A stretch of 64,000 nt of DNA from Levilactobacillus fujinensis. Its GTDB lineage: Bacteria > Bacillota > Bacilli > Lactobacillales > Lactobacillaceae. The stretch is from assembly GCF_003946335.1 (NCBI RefSeq), contig NZ_RHNX01000002.1:1-64000 (forward strand), in the 5' to 3' direction. Numbering within the stretch: the first letter of the stretch is position 1; the number at the start of each line of letters is the position of its first letter. The notes below the pieces were generated by a model. The model had not been told where the DNA came from. It was given only the letters and a program-made list of their open reading frames with translations, and did not search any database. A program made the position numbers and the translations under genes. Positions 41,924-50,607 of this stretch are shown piece after piece.

Positions 41924-43366
41924 ATGAAAGATACAAACGGACGACCATTCAACCGTGTCTGGTTAATGGTCACCCTAATGTGCGGCACATTCTGTACGGC
42001 GCTGACCACCAACATGCTAGTCACAGCCTATCCCACGTTAATGACGCGCTTCGCAATTTCCAGTGCCACCGTTCAGTGGTTAACGACCGGCTTTCTGCTA
42101 GTCATGGGAATCATGATTCCAATCAGTGCCTGGTTGGTCAACAACTTCAGTCTGCGAACCATCTACCTGGCCGCGCTCAGCTTTTTCCTGGTTGGGTTGG
42201 TCATCAGCTACACGGCAACTGGCTTTGGTATGATTTTCTTAGGTCGACTGGTCCAAGCCATCGGGGTCGGTATCACGTTTCCCACGATTCAGACCGTATT
42301 ACTAGTTACTTTTCCCGCTGATAAACGCGGATCGATGATGGGCCTCGGCGGTATCGTCATTGGTCTTGCGCCAGCCTTAGGACCGACCGTTTCCGGCTGG
42401 ATTCTCGACAACGCCACTTGGCGCGACCTGTTCGGCGTCATGATTCCTCCGGTTGTTTTGGTTTTGATCTTATCTCTGGCCTTCGTGCGACCAGTCATTC
42501 CAGTTAAAAAATCACCGATCGATACGCTGGCCATTATTCTATCGACCATTGGCTTCGGTAGCCTGCTCTACGGCTTTTCCGAGGTTGGCGAAAATGGTTG
42601 GGGCTCTACCAGCGTTATCATTGGCATCGTGGTCGGTCTCATCTTCATTGGCCTCTTCGCTCGCCATGAGTGGCCCCAGGCCGATCCATTTCTTAACGTC
42701 CGCCTCTTGAAGATTCCGTCATTTACTATTGCGTCGTTCGTCACAGCGCTCTCCAACACCGCCATGATTGGGATTCAAGTCGTCTTACCCATGTATCTCC
42801 AACAGGTTCGTGGTCTCAGTCCCTTTCACTCTGGATTAATGATTCTGCCTGGCGCCTTAGTCTATGGTGTTGTCAGCCTCATCAGTGGTAACCTGTACGA
42901 CCGCATGGGTGGCCGCCGTTTGGCCTTGATTGGGACCTTTCTCCTGACACTCGGCACGTTGCCATTTGCCCTGCTAACACGGAACACACCTTATAGTTAC
43001 ATCATCTGTGAATACACCGTCCTCATGATTGGGGTTGCCCTGGTCACCATGCCGATTACGGCAGCTAGTTCGATTGATCTCAAGGGACTGCAGCTGAGTC
43101 ACGGAACGGCCGTCAATAGTACCATGCGTCAGGTCACGACCTCCATGGGAACAGCGATTTTGGGGAGTGTGCTGGCAAATGTCATGTCTAACCACACACC
43201 GGCACATAGCCTATTGGCCAGTGCGCCATTAGCCTACCAAAACCAAAGTTACGCGGCAGCAATGTCTGGCTTTCACGCAGCATTCTTGGTTGCGACGGCA
43301 TTTGGCATTATCGATTTGATTTTCGCAATCTTCATTAAGGATCATCGTCGGGAGGTGACAGCATGA
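41924..43366 (+). CDS. MFS multidrug transporter (DHA2/EmrB-QacA type)
   Basis: A 480-residue drug:proton antiporter with 14 predicted helices. It has the family's TM1 pattern (FCTALTTNMLVTAYPTLM), motif A-like region after TM2, motif C GIVIGLAPALGPTVSGWIL in TM5, and GLSPFHSGLMILPGALVYG between TM8 and TM9. AGAGGG lies about 8 nt before the ATG. It overlaps the following DUF4811 gene by 4 nt and is divergent from a TetR gene, so it is probably induced by a toxic compound. Confidence 0.93.
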   Translation: MKDTNGRPFNRVWLMVTLMCGTFCTALTTNMLVTAYPTLMTRFAISSATVQWLTTGFLLVMGIMIPISAWLVNNFSLRTIYLAALSFFLVGLVISYTATGFGMIFLGRLVQAIGVGITFPTIQTVLLVTFPADKRGSMMGLGGIVIGLAPALGPTVSGWILDNATWRDLFGVMIPPVVLVLILSLAFVRPVIPVKKSPIDTLAIILSTIGFGSLLYGFSEVGENGWGSTSVIIGIVVGLIFIGLFARHEWPQADPFLNVRLLKIPSFTIASFVTALSNTAMIGIQVVLPMYLQQVRGLSPFHSGLMILPGALVYGVVSLISGNLYDRMGGRRLALIGTFLLTLGTLPFALLTRNTPYSYIICEYTVLMIGVALVTMPITAASSIDLKGLQLSHGTAVNSTMRQVTTSMGTAILGSVLANVMSNHTPAHSLLASAPLAYQNQSYAAAMSGFHAAFLVATAFGIIDLIFAIFIKDHRREVTA

Positions 43367-44112
43367 TTCTCATCGCATTATTTCTAGGCATCATCATCTT
43401 TGTCGGCGGTTTTCTGCTCATGCCCACCAAAGGACAACGACTCACGATCGGTGGGCTAGGCCTCATCATTCTGGTCGCCAGCGCCACGCTGATGATCGGT
43501 AATGATAATTGGCATTGGGGGATGCACCATCACACCGAAACGGCGACAACAAGCATCGCATCCATTTCGCCCGACAAGCAATTGAACGTGTTAATCTATC
43601 AGCCAGTTCGAAAATCAAATACAGAAAAAGTTTACGTCTACCGCAAAGCAACTCAAAAGCAACAACGTCACACTACCGCTAGCCTAAAAACGACGAACAG
43701 CGTCCACTACCGTCACGTACACCAAGCCAAATTAATCACAAAAACGACGACCTGGCGCTATAATAGTGGGTTCTGGCGCTGGTTATTTTCTTGGACCGGG
43801 ACACATCACGAGTTAGTTGGACATCAAAATACCTTTGTGTTGCCTAACTCATGGGTCACACTAAGCACGCACCAGGCGAAATGGCTGAGCAGCGCCGTTA
43901 AGAAACGGGAAGCAGCTGCCAAGACGACCCTGACGCAAACTGTAACGACCACGGTCAAAAAGGAAGCTGCTGCCAATCCAAGCTTAACAGCTAAGGAACT
44001 GGCTCAGATCAAGCAAAAAACTGAGAAGTCCGTTCAAAAGGTAGCGCAACAGCAAGCTGTAACTATTCTAAACCAACTGATCAAGCAGGCTAAAATGCAA
44101 TCTGTCCATTAA
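43363..44112 (+). CDS. DUF4811-type membrane protein paired with the MFS exporter
   Basis: A 249-residue protein with two N-terminal membrane helices (1-20 and 27-46) and an extracellular domain beginning WHWGMHHHTETATTS, then a basic C-terminal region with a helical, Ala/Lys/Thr-rich stretch. I recall this arrangement as DUF4811, found next to MFS drug exporters in lactobacilli. The start overlaps the MFS stop (ATGA) and has GGAGGTGA upstream, so the two are coupled. It may be an accessory subunit of the exporter; function is unknown. Confidence 0.8.
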   Translation: MILIALFLGIIIFVGGFLLMPTKGQRLTIGGLGLIILVASATLMIGNDNWHWGMHHHTETATTSIASISPDKQLNVLIYQPVRKSNTEKVYVYRKATQKQQRHTTASLKTTNSVHYRHVHQAKLITKTTTWRYNSGFWRWLFSWTGTHHELVGHQNTFVLPNSWVTLSTHQAKWLSSAVKKREAAAKTTLTQTVTTTVKKEAAANPSLTAKELAQIKQKTEKSVQKVAQQQAVTILNQLIKQAKMQSVH

Positions 44113-44116
44113 TAAT

Positions 44117-44150
44117 AAAGAGCCTGGGAAAAATATCTCAGGCTCTTTTG
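44117..44150. terminator. Terminator after the MFS-DUF4811 operon
   Basis: AAAGAGCCTG / CAGGCTCTTTT stem-loop 5 nt past the stop. Confidence 0.85.
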
Positions 44151-44235
44151 TTATTCAAGTTTATATGACCGAAACGTGTGACTAAAGTTAAGCAACGTTG
44201 CCCAATTGTAGCCTTTGGTTCCGTTCACTTTTTGC

Positions 44236-46566
44236 TTATTTTCGGCGACGCCATAAAATAACAATCAAGCTCCCTAAGCTCACCCCAATGATTCGGGCCA
44301 ACCAATTTTCAGCTGATCCCGTTGCAGGGAGTACTTTATTCGTCGGCTGTACGGTATCATCCGTATGACCTTGACTAGTCGTTTGGGGAGTCGCACGCTG
44401 CCTCTTTTTTCCCTTACCATCTGCTGATACTGCTGATTGCTCATCAACTGTTCCTTCATCAATAGCATCGCCATCACCACTACCTGTCACAAGGTCATTA
44501 GCGCCCCCTGAAATCGATCTGGTCACTTGCCGGTCAGTAACAACCAGTTGCACGACGAGCCGTTGACCATCACCAGTTGTTAGGGTAACCGGGTAACTCC
44601 CAACGGCTCTCAAATTTACCTGACTCAAATCTAAGTAGACCACCTCTGATTGGCCCTGTCGGTTTGTCGCGACTGCTTGAAAGTCGCGCAACGTTGGCGC
44701 ATCATCCCCCACATAAGTCGTGTAGTTTCGAGCAGTCAATCGCCGTAAATCAGTGACTGTCAACTTTGGCGTACTAATATGCGGGTGCACAATGGGCAAC
44801 ACCGGTCGTATCGGCATAATCCCCGGTGTTTCTGGCGTCACAGGCAGAATTGGCGTACCTGGAACGGTTGGCTTGGGGGCCGTTGGTTTGGGGACTACCG
44901 GCGCTGGTTGGCTGGGCTTGGGCTGCTCCGGTTTCGGTGCTTCTGGTTTCGGTGACACCGGCTTCGGCAACTCCGGCTTTGGTGATACTGGCTTCGGTAC
45001 TTCTGGCTTCGGTACTTCTGGCTTCGGTACTTCTGGCTTCGGCAACTCTGGCTTCGGCAACTCCGGCTTCAATTCTTCTTGCTCTGGCTGATACACGAAG
45101 AATACCGCACGTTCAGTCTCTTGATAGCTGCCAGTCTGCAGCTTAGGCTCGGCTACTAAGTGTAAATGCGGATACTGCTTTTCAGCCAACACATAGGAAT
45201 CACCTAAAAGTCCCCGTGTCGTCGTGCTATCCAGTAGTTTTCCCGTTGACCCATTAAGGTAATATGCGACTACTTGACCCAAGCGCTTACGGTAGGTCAT
45301 CGTCACCTCACTTGGATCACTCTCAAAGTTTCCTAATCCATCGTCTGACCGTTGCAGTAACTGATATTTGTGGGCATCTAGCTCTGGAAGCTGGTACGCC
45401 GTTGTCACACGACCCGTAATGGTCTGATCCTGCTGAATTGCTTTACCATCTTCGTCTAAATAGTGGACCAACACGGACCCCATTCTTGGTTGCCAAACAT
45501 AAGTCTCCGGCTGCGAACCATCGTATTGCAGCATTAATTGATCCGCCGTCCAGACCTGTTTGCCTACGGGATCTTTGACTGTCCCCTTCCCAACATTTTG
45601 CCAAAATCCGGTATACAACCTATTTCCACTGGTCATGCTGAGGCCCGCCGACTGCAATTTCTGCGAATCATGCAGCACTGATTTAGGTCCGAGCTTTAAT
45701 TCGTGCAACTCGCCTAAACCATTCAGCATGCCTGAATATCCATGGTAGTCTGTTTTGATGTGGGTTAAATCAAATGAAGACAGGTCCAACGATTTTAAGT
45801 TTTCCATTCCTTGAAACGTATTTTTTGCATAGTTTAGTTGTGGTGTTTGCCAACCAGAAACATTTAAGCGCCTCATCGACGACCCGGAAAACATTTCGGA
45901 TAAGTCGGTCGCCTGCGCTAGTGTCCAACCACTTAAATCTAAGCTATCCGTCTGCAGACCGCTAAACATGTTCGTCGTCCGTGAGACGTGTCTCATATCC
46001 CAGCGATTCATCTTGATCTGATCTACCTGTGCTCCAGCAAACAAATCCATAACCATCGAGAGGTGCGACGTATCCCAACTATTCAAATCCAATGTGCCAG
46101 TAATTCGGTCACCTGTAAAAAGGCCCTGCATTGACCTAACTTGACTAGTATCTATATTTTCTAAGCCCTTTATTTCCCCAATATCTCCTAAATCACCAAA
46201 TGTATATCCCGCACTTGATGGTAATTTGACAGGTCCCTCAATAGAGATACTATGAATTTTTTCTTTAAATTCGCCCCACTTTGACCAGCTTCCACCGGTC
46301 GGTTCGAGTGTTCCCGCATGGATATGCAAAACCCCATAGCCGTCGATCTGCCATTTACAGGTTCCATTTTTTCCTTGATATGTCTGTGCAAAGAACCCAT
46401 TTGCCCGTTGTGTCCGGTGCTGAACCGCTGCCCGCGCCTTGGCCTGCGCCATAGGCGGTTGGGTTAACATGTCCCAGTAACCACCAAGGCTCATCCCTAA
46501 TAACGTCATCGGAATCCCCGATTTCCAGAATCGCTGCTGCCAGGTTCGTCGTCTACGTTGAAACAT
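44236..46566 (-). CDS. LPXTG-anchored BspA/MucBP surface protein
   Basis: A 776-residue surface protein. An atypical basic N-terminus (MFQRRRRTWQQRFWKSG) precedes an export segment. Residues about 100-330 hold BspA-like DUF285 repeats (LDLNSWDTSHLS, MNRWDMRHVS, LDLSGWTLAQATDLSEMFSG). A MucBP-like region follows (VLVHYLDEDGKAIQ, VVAYYLNGSTGKLL), then Pro-Lys-Pro-Glu repeats (about 500-560), an Ig-like bacterial domain (YTTYVGDDAPTL...), and the sorting signal LPATG, a hydrophobic helix and RRRK. It likely mediates adhesion. Start is the ATG after GGGGATCTGGGG. An upstream TTG is also possible. Confidence 0.92.
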   Translation of the reverse strand: MFQRRRRTWQQRFWKSGIPMTLLGMSLGGYWDMLTQPPMAQAKARAAVQHRTQRANGFFAQTYQGKNGTCKWQIDGYGVLHIHAGTLEPTGGSWSKWGEFKEKIHSISIEGPVKLPSSAGYTFGDLGDIGEIKGLENIDTSQVRSMQGLFTGDRITGTLDLNSWDTSHLSMVMDLFAGAQVDQIKMNRWDMRHVSRTTNMFSGLQTDSLDLSGWTLAQATDLSEMFSGSSMRRLNVSGWQTPQLNYAKNTFQGMENLKSLDLSSFDLTHIKTDYHGYSGMLNGLGELHELKLGPKSVLHDSQKLQSAGLSMTSGNRLYTGFWQNVGKGTVKDPVGKQVWTADQLMLQYDGSQPETYVWQPRMGSVLVHYLDEDGKAIQQDQTITGRVTTAYQLPELDAHKYQLLQRSDDGLGNFESDPSEVTMTYRKRLGQVVAYYLNGSTGKLLDSTTTRGLLGDSYVLAEKQYPHLHLVAEPKLQTGSYQETERAVFFVYQPEQEELKPELPKPELPKPEVPKPEVPKPEVPKPVSPKPELPKPVSPKPEAPKPEQPKPSQPAPVVPKPTAPKPTVPGTPILPVTPETPGIMPIRPVLPIVHPHISTPKLTVTDLRRLTARNYTTYVGDDAPTLRDFQAVATNRQGQSEVVYLDLSQVNLRAVGSYPVTLTTGDGQRLVVQLVVTDRQVTRSISGGANDLVTGSGDGDAIDEGTVDEQSAVSADGKGKKRQRATPQTTSQGHTDDTVQPTNKVLPATGSAENWLARIIGVSLGSLIVILWRRRK
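44930..45070 (-). repeat. In-gene tandem repeat encoding PKPE(V/L) units
   Basis: Repeats of about 15 nt, read as GGCTTCGG(T/C)A(A/C)(C/T)TCTGGC on the plus strand, encode PKPEVPKPE/PKPELPKPE. They are the wall-spanning stalk of the LPXTG protein and probably vary in number by recombination. Confidence 0.85.
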
Positions 46567-46740
46567 CCCCAGATCCCCTTCAATTCTCAAATTGTTACGC
46601 CAACAAGCTGCTTAATTCTGCAAATATAGTTAATGATGTTAATTTCATTTTGCACGTTTAGTATATCAGATGGTTGCTGGTGATGATAGTTAAACGTGTT
46701 ATAATTTTTATTATATTTTAACGATGAAAATTAAATAACA

Positions 46741-46839
46741 GACTAAAGGACTATCCCAGTCATTACGCCTCACACCGCCCTTTTATTGGCGATAGCTCAA
46801 AAATCCGTTGCGCCAGTGTTCTGGGATTATTATTTAGTC
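46741..46839. repeat. Short element with 19-bp imperfect terminal inverted repeats
   Basis: GACTAAA...TATCCCAG at one end and CTGGGATTATTATTTAGTC at the other agree in about 14 of 19 positions, enclosing about 60 nt. Could be a miniature inverted-repeat element or a long hairpin. Confidence 0.4.
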
Positions 46840-46974
46840 ATTGATCTTTTTAATAACTGGTTGTCTTTCTGCACGCCGTCCCCAATTACTGCTCACCACT
46901 GATACTTCCCAGTCCATAAAAAAACACCATCCCCAACCGGACAGTGTCTCTCTTTTAATCGATTCTAATATCAC

Positions 46975-47165
46975 GAGCTGCAGGTTGAAACCCAAGCTTG
47001 GCAGCTCGATATTTTCGAAGCTTCTAGTTGTGTTCGCCCCATTCCAACCCATATCTGCCGATCGGTAAGGTGATGACTGGCCTAAATCGCCTAATTTTAG
47101 GATCAGGATCGTTGTACCAACAAGCATCAGTGGTGTTTTGGAACTTTCAATCTTTAGTCACGCGT
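46975..47165 (+). repeat. Dispersed repeat family C, copy 1
   Basis: Shares with 58690-58880 the words AAGCTTGG...CTCG, TTCGA.GCTTC.AGTTGTGTTCGC, CCAACCCATATCTGCCG, GGTAAGGTGATG, CCTAATTTTAG and GTTTTGGAACTTTCAA. No gene is visible between 46840 and 47210. Confidence 0.65.
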
Positions 47166-47210
47166 AACCCCTAGCCCATCTTCTGAGTACGACCCGTTAT
47201 CCTTTCAAAT

Positions 47211-48047
47211 TCAATCAAATTCCTCATACTCATTTGGATCCTGGCCGTCGATTCGGCCGTCCGGTTGACTTAAGTCATTGATGGCCTGAATCTCGTCTGG
47301 TGTCAACTTAAAGTCGAATAAGTCTAAATTTGTTCGCTGATGAACCAGATTGCTGGCCTTGGGGATTGGCACCACGTTACGTTGGACGTGCCAGCGTAAA
47401 ATAATCTGGCCGACGTTTTTGCCATACTTTTTCGCCAAGTCAACGATGACGGGCTCTTTTAGTGCCGCGCTCCCACGACCCAATGGACTCCAGGCTTCCG
47501 TGATGATGCCACGTTTGGTATCTTCTTTAAGCATCCGGTCCTGCACCCAGTATGGGTGAACCTCAAGCTGGTTGACTGCTGGTACCACGCCAGTCTCCTT
47601 GATCAACCGATCCAGGTGTTCCGGTTCAAAGTTAGAAACGCCAATCGACCGAATTAAGCCGCGTTGCCTGGCATCGACCATCGCCTGCCAAGCCTGAACG
47701 TACAAGTCCCGTTTCGGTAACGGCCAGTGAATCAAGAAAAGGTCAAAGTAGTCTAGCCCCATACGGTACAGGGACTCCTGAATCGCCGTGGTAGCGTCTG
47801 CATACCGATGATACTTGCCGGGAAGTTTCGACGTCACAAAAAAATCTGCTCGTGGAATGCCTGATCGCCGAATTGCCTCACCCACAGCACCCTCATTATC
47901 ATAATTGGTCGCCGTGTCTAAGCTACGATAACCATCTTTAATCGCTGCTAAAATTTGATTGACGCCTTGACCACCACGGACCTGGAACGTTCCCAGGCCC
48001 AGTGCTGGCATCTGAAATCCATCGTTCAACGTTACATCTGGAATCAT
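47211..48047 (-). CDS. Aldo/keto reductase (2,5-diketo-D-gluconate reductase type)
   Basis: A 278-residue cytoplasmic NADPH-dependent reductase. It has FQMPALGLGTFQV at the N-terminus, the catalytic SLDTATNYDNE (Asp, Tyr), FFVTSKLPG (Lys), LIHWPLP (His), RSIGVSNFEPEHLDRL, and VVPIPKASN at the cofactor site. It differs in subfamily from the reductase at 13781. GGAGG precedes the ATG. Substrate unknown. It follows the three MFS genes on the same strand but is separated by 58 nt. Confidence 0.9.
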   Translation of the reverse strand: MIPDVTLNDGFQMPALGLGTFQVRGGQGVNQILAAIKDGYRSLDTATNYDNEGAVGEAIRRSGIPRADFFVTSKLPGKYHRYADATTAIQESLYRMGLDYFDLFLIHWPLPKRDLYVQAWQAMVDARQRGLIRSIGVSNFEPEHLDRLIKETGVVPAVNQLEVHPYWVQDRMLKEDTKRGIITEAWSPLGRGSAALKEPVIVDLAKKYGKNVGQIILRWHVQRNVVPIPKASNLVHQRTNLDLFDFKLTPDEIQAINDLSQPDGRIDGQDPNEYEEFD

Positions 48048-48105
48048 AAAAAAACCTCCTGCGTTTTACTAATTTCAGCTTAACGCAGGAGGTTTTAGTT
48101 GTGAA

Positions 48106-49293
48106 CTAATCCGTTGCTAATTGCTTGGCCCGGTGATCTTTAATGACGCGATTCAAAATAACGGCTAGGACCAATGAAATGGCAGCGTATACTGCGGCAC
48201 CCCAACTGATATGGTTCAAACCAACCGTTCCCAACATCCCCGAAGCCGTCGCTGACCCCAGAGAAATGCCAAAGTTAAAGAAGATTGAATTAAGCGATGA
48301 CGCCAACACAGCCGATTGCGGGTAATCCGCCTCGGCAATGTTCAGAAAGTGAATCTGAATTGGCGAGTTTAAAATTGTCACGATCAACGTCAAGATTAAA
48401 ATAACGGCCAACCCACTAATTTTACTACCCAAAGCCAGCGGCATCAGGGCTAACAGAATGACATCGGCGACATAGAATCGTGGCATGATGCGTAACCCAT
48501 CTCGTTCCGCCAGCATACCGGATAACCGGTTGCTGATGATACTCATAATCCCAATGACAAATAACAACCAGTTCAGACTCGTTGTACTGAACCCTAAAGC
48601 AGTCGTCAACAAGGGACGAATGTAAGTGTAGTAAGCGTACATGGTAGCCGCAGTAAACAGAACCAAGGCAATGCCCACGTAAATGCGGCGATCCTTTAAC
48701 AGGACCAACTGCTTCTTAATGCTACCTTGAACCTGCTCCACGTGACGCGGCAATAGCCAACCTAACAGGACGCAGGTGATTGCGCTGACCCCTGAAATCA
48801 GGAAGAAGGCATCGTGCCAACTATAGGCCGTACTGATAGCCGTCCCAATTGGCACACCGAAGACCGATGCAATGCTGAATCCCGCGAAAATCCATGAAAC
48901 CAGCCCTGCCCGCTTCTCTCGTGGTGCGATGGTACTCGCGAACGTCATGATCAGGGAAATGATCGCCCCGGCCACAACCGCCGTGATGATCCGCGATAGG
49001 AGCAGAACGCCATAGTTCATAGCAAACCCACTCAACGTATTCCCAATCAAGAAGATCACCATTAACGTCATTAGCGTCTTGTAGCGACTAAAACGATTGG
49101 TCAAAATGGTAATGAACGGTGTGCTAACAGCATACACCGTGGCAAATATCGTGACTAAATAGCCAACGGTTGCCTGCGCAATTTGATATTCCTTTGCAAT
49201 GTCGGAGAGGACCCCAACAACGATAAATTCATTGCAGCCCAACATAAAGGCCACTAACACAAACACAATGGCTTGCCAACGATACTTGTTCAC
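48106..49293 (-). CDS. MFS transporter (AraJ/PbuE-type), paralogue 3
   Basis: A 395-residue permease with 12 predicted helices. It starts KYRWQAIVFVLVAFMLGCNEF, a segment nearly identical in the two neighbours upstream. Conserved features are GYLVTIFATVYAVSTPFITILTNRF (TM2 and motif A), GVPIGTAISTAYSWHDAFF (motif C) and YYTYIRPLLTTALGF. It is DHA1-like and should be a proton-driven exporter of a sugar, nucleoside or drug. GTG start with GGAGG 10 nt upstream. Third of three tandem paralogues. Confidence 0.9.
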   Translation of the reverse strand: MNKYRWQAIVFVLVAFMLGCNEFIVVGVLSDIAKEYQIAQATVGYLVTIFATVYAVSTPFITILTNRFSRYKTLMTLMVIFLIGNTLSGFAMNYGVLLLSRIITAVVAGAIISLIMTFASTIAPREKRAGLVSWIFAGFSIASVFGVPIGTAISTAYSWHDAFFLISGVSAITCVLLGWLLPRHVEQVQGSIKKQLVLLKDRRIYVGIALVLFTAATMYAYYTYIRPLLTTALGFSTTSLNWLLFVIGIMSIISNRLSGMLAERDGLRIMPRFYVADVILLALMPLALGSKISGLAVILILTLIVTILNSPIQIHFLNIAEADYPQSAVLASSLNSIFFNFGISLGSATASGMLGTVGLNHISWGAAVYAAISLVLAVILNRVIKDHRAKQLATD

Positions 49294-49398
49294 GGTTTCT
49301 GTTCCTCCGGATTTCCTATAGTCTTCTACTTACCAGAGTACACTATCTCGACCTAAATTATCAGGGGGAAGGCTCATGTAATCGTCTCCAAAGTGAAA

Positions 49399-50586
49399 TT
49401 AATTTTCGAGAGCGTTTTCTTCATGGTGCACAGCAATCGCCCGATTTAAAATGACCGCTGTAATGAGTGCTAATCCAGCAAATAGTAGCCCACCCCAGCC
49501 TAATTGCCGCAGTCCCAAGTGACTCAGACTCACAGCAGCTGTCGCCGACCCTAGTGAGATACCAATGTTAAAGAAGATGGCATTTAGTGACGATGCAAAC
49601 GCCGTGGCCGTCGGATAGTCTTCCTCTGCAACGTCCAGAAAGTGGACCTGAATCGGGGAGTTGACCACCGAGATAATCAACATCAATACCAGTAGTAACG
49701 CGTACCCGGTCCACGCGTTAGTCAGCGCTAATGGCATGAGCAAAAATAAGATAATGTCCGCAACGTAAAATTTGGGCATCGTCTTTAGTCCGTGACGCTC
49801 CGCAACGGTTCCGGACAGCCGATTGCCTAAAATACTCATGATACCGATGACCACGAGTAACCAATTCAAGGCTTGCAGACTAAAGCCCAATCCCGTCGTC
49901 AATAGCGGGCGAATGTAAGTATAAAAGGCGTACATCGCAGCGGCCGAGAACAAGACCAGAACAGCGCCCAAATAAACGCGACGGTCTGTCAGTAAAACGA
50001 GTTGATCTTTAATACCACCGGATACGTGTTTCATACCGCGGGGCAAACTAATCGCCAACACAATACAGGTCAGTAGGCTCAAAATGGAAATCATGTGGAA
50101 TGCCGCGTGCCAACTGTAAGCCGTACTGATGGCCGTCCCCACGGGTACCCCCACGACAGCCGCAATGCTGAAGCCGGCTGCCAGCCAGGAAATCAACATC
50201 GCTCGCTTATTGCGCGGCGCGATTGCATTGGCAAAAACAATAATCATTGCCTCAATCGAACCCGCGACCAAGGCTGAAAGCAGTCGTGAAATAACAAAGG
50301 TACCGTAACTACCAGCAAATCCACTCCAGGTATTCCCAATCAAGAAGATGACCATCAAGACCATCAACAGTGGGTAACGACCAAAGCGATTGGTCAAGAT
50401 GGTAATCACGGGCGTTCCCGCAGCATAGGCAATCGCGTACAGTGTCACCAAATACCCCGCTGTAGCGACCGTAACGTGTAGTGAACTGGCGATATCTGAG
50501 ATTACCCCGACCACCATAAATTCATTGCAACCTAACATAAATGCAACTAATACCAATGCACTAGCCTGCCAGCGGTATTTGGTCAT
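49399..50586 (-). CDS. MFS transporter (AraJ/PbuE-type), paralogue 2
   Basis: A 395-residue, 12-helix permease closely related to its neighbours (TKYRWQASALVLVAFMLGCNEFMVVGVISD at the start). The second of two close ATGs is used because AGGAGG is 8 nt from it and only 2 nt from the first. It lies 22 nt after the stop of paralogue 1. High similarity along the whole length indicates tandem duplication with divergence. Confidence 0.9.
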   Translation of the reverse strand: MTKYRWQASALVLVAFMLGCNEFMVVGVISDIASSLHVTVATAGYLVTLYAIAYAAGTPVITILTNRFGRYPLLMVLMVIFLIGNTWSGFAGSYGTFVISRLLSALVAGSIEAMIIVFANAIAPRNKRAMLISWLAAGFSIAAVVGVPVGTAISTAYSWHAAFHMISILSLLTCIVLAISLPRGMKHVSGGIKDQLVLLTDRRVYLGAVLVLFSAAAMYAFYTYIRPLLTTGLGFSLQALNWLLVVIGIMSILGNRLSGTVAERHGLKTMPKFYVADIILFLLMPLALTNAWTGYALLLVLMLIISVVNSPIQVHFLDVAEEDYPTATAFASSLNAIFFNIGISLGSATAAVSLSHLGLRQLGWGGLLFAGLALITAVILNRAIAVHHEENALEN

Positions 50587-50607
50587 TGTCATTGCCTCCT
50601 TTTTTAA

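Noticed and set aside
44930-45070. Short tandem repeats that could suggest a CRISPR array
   Set aside because: The units are about 15 nt, contiguous and coding for PKPE repeats; there are no unique spacers and no cas genes.
44753-45146. Open frames rich in Gly/Phe/Ser and in Ala/Leu/Val on the plus strand
   Set aside because: They are the antisense of the PKPE stalk repeats of the LPXTG gene; composition reflects the repeat only.
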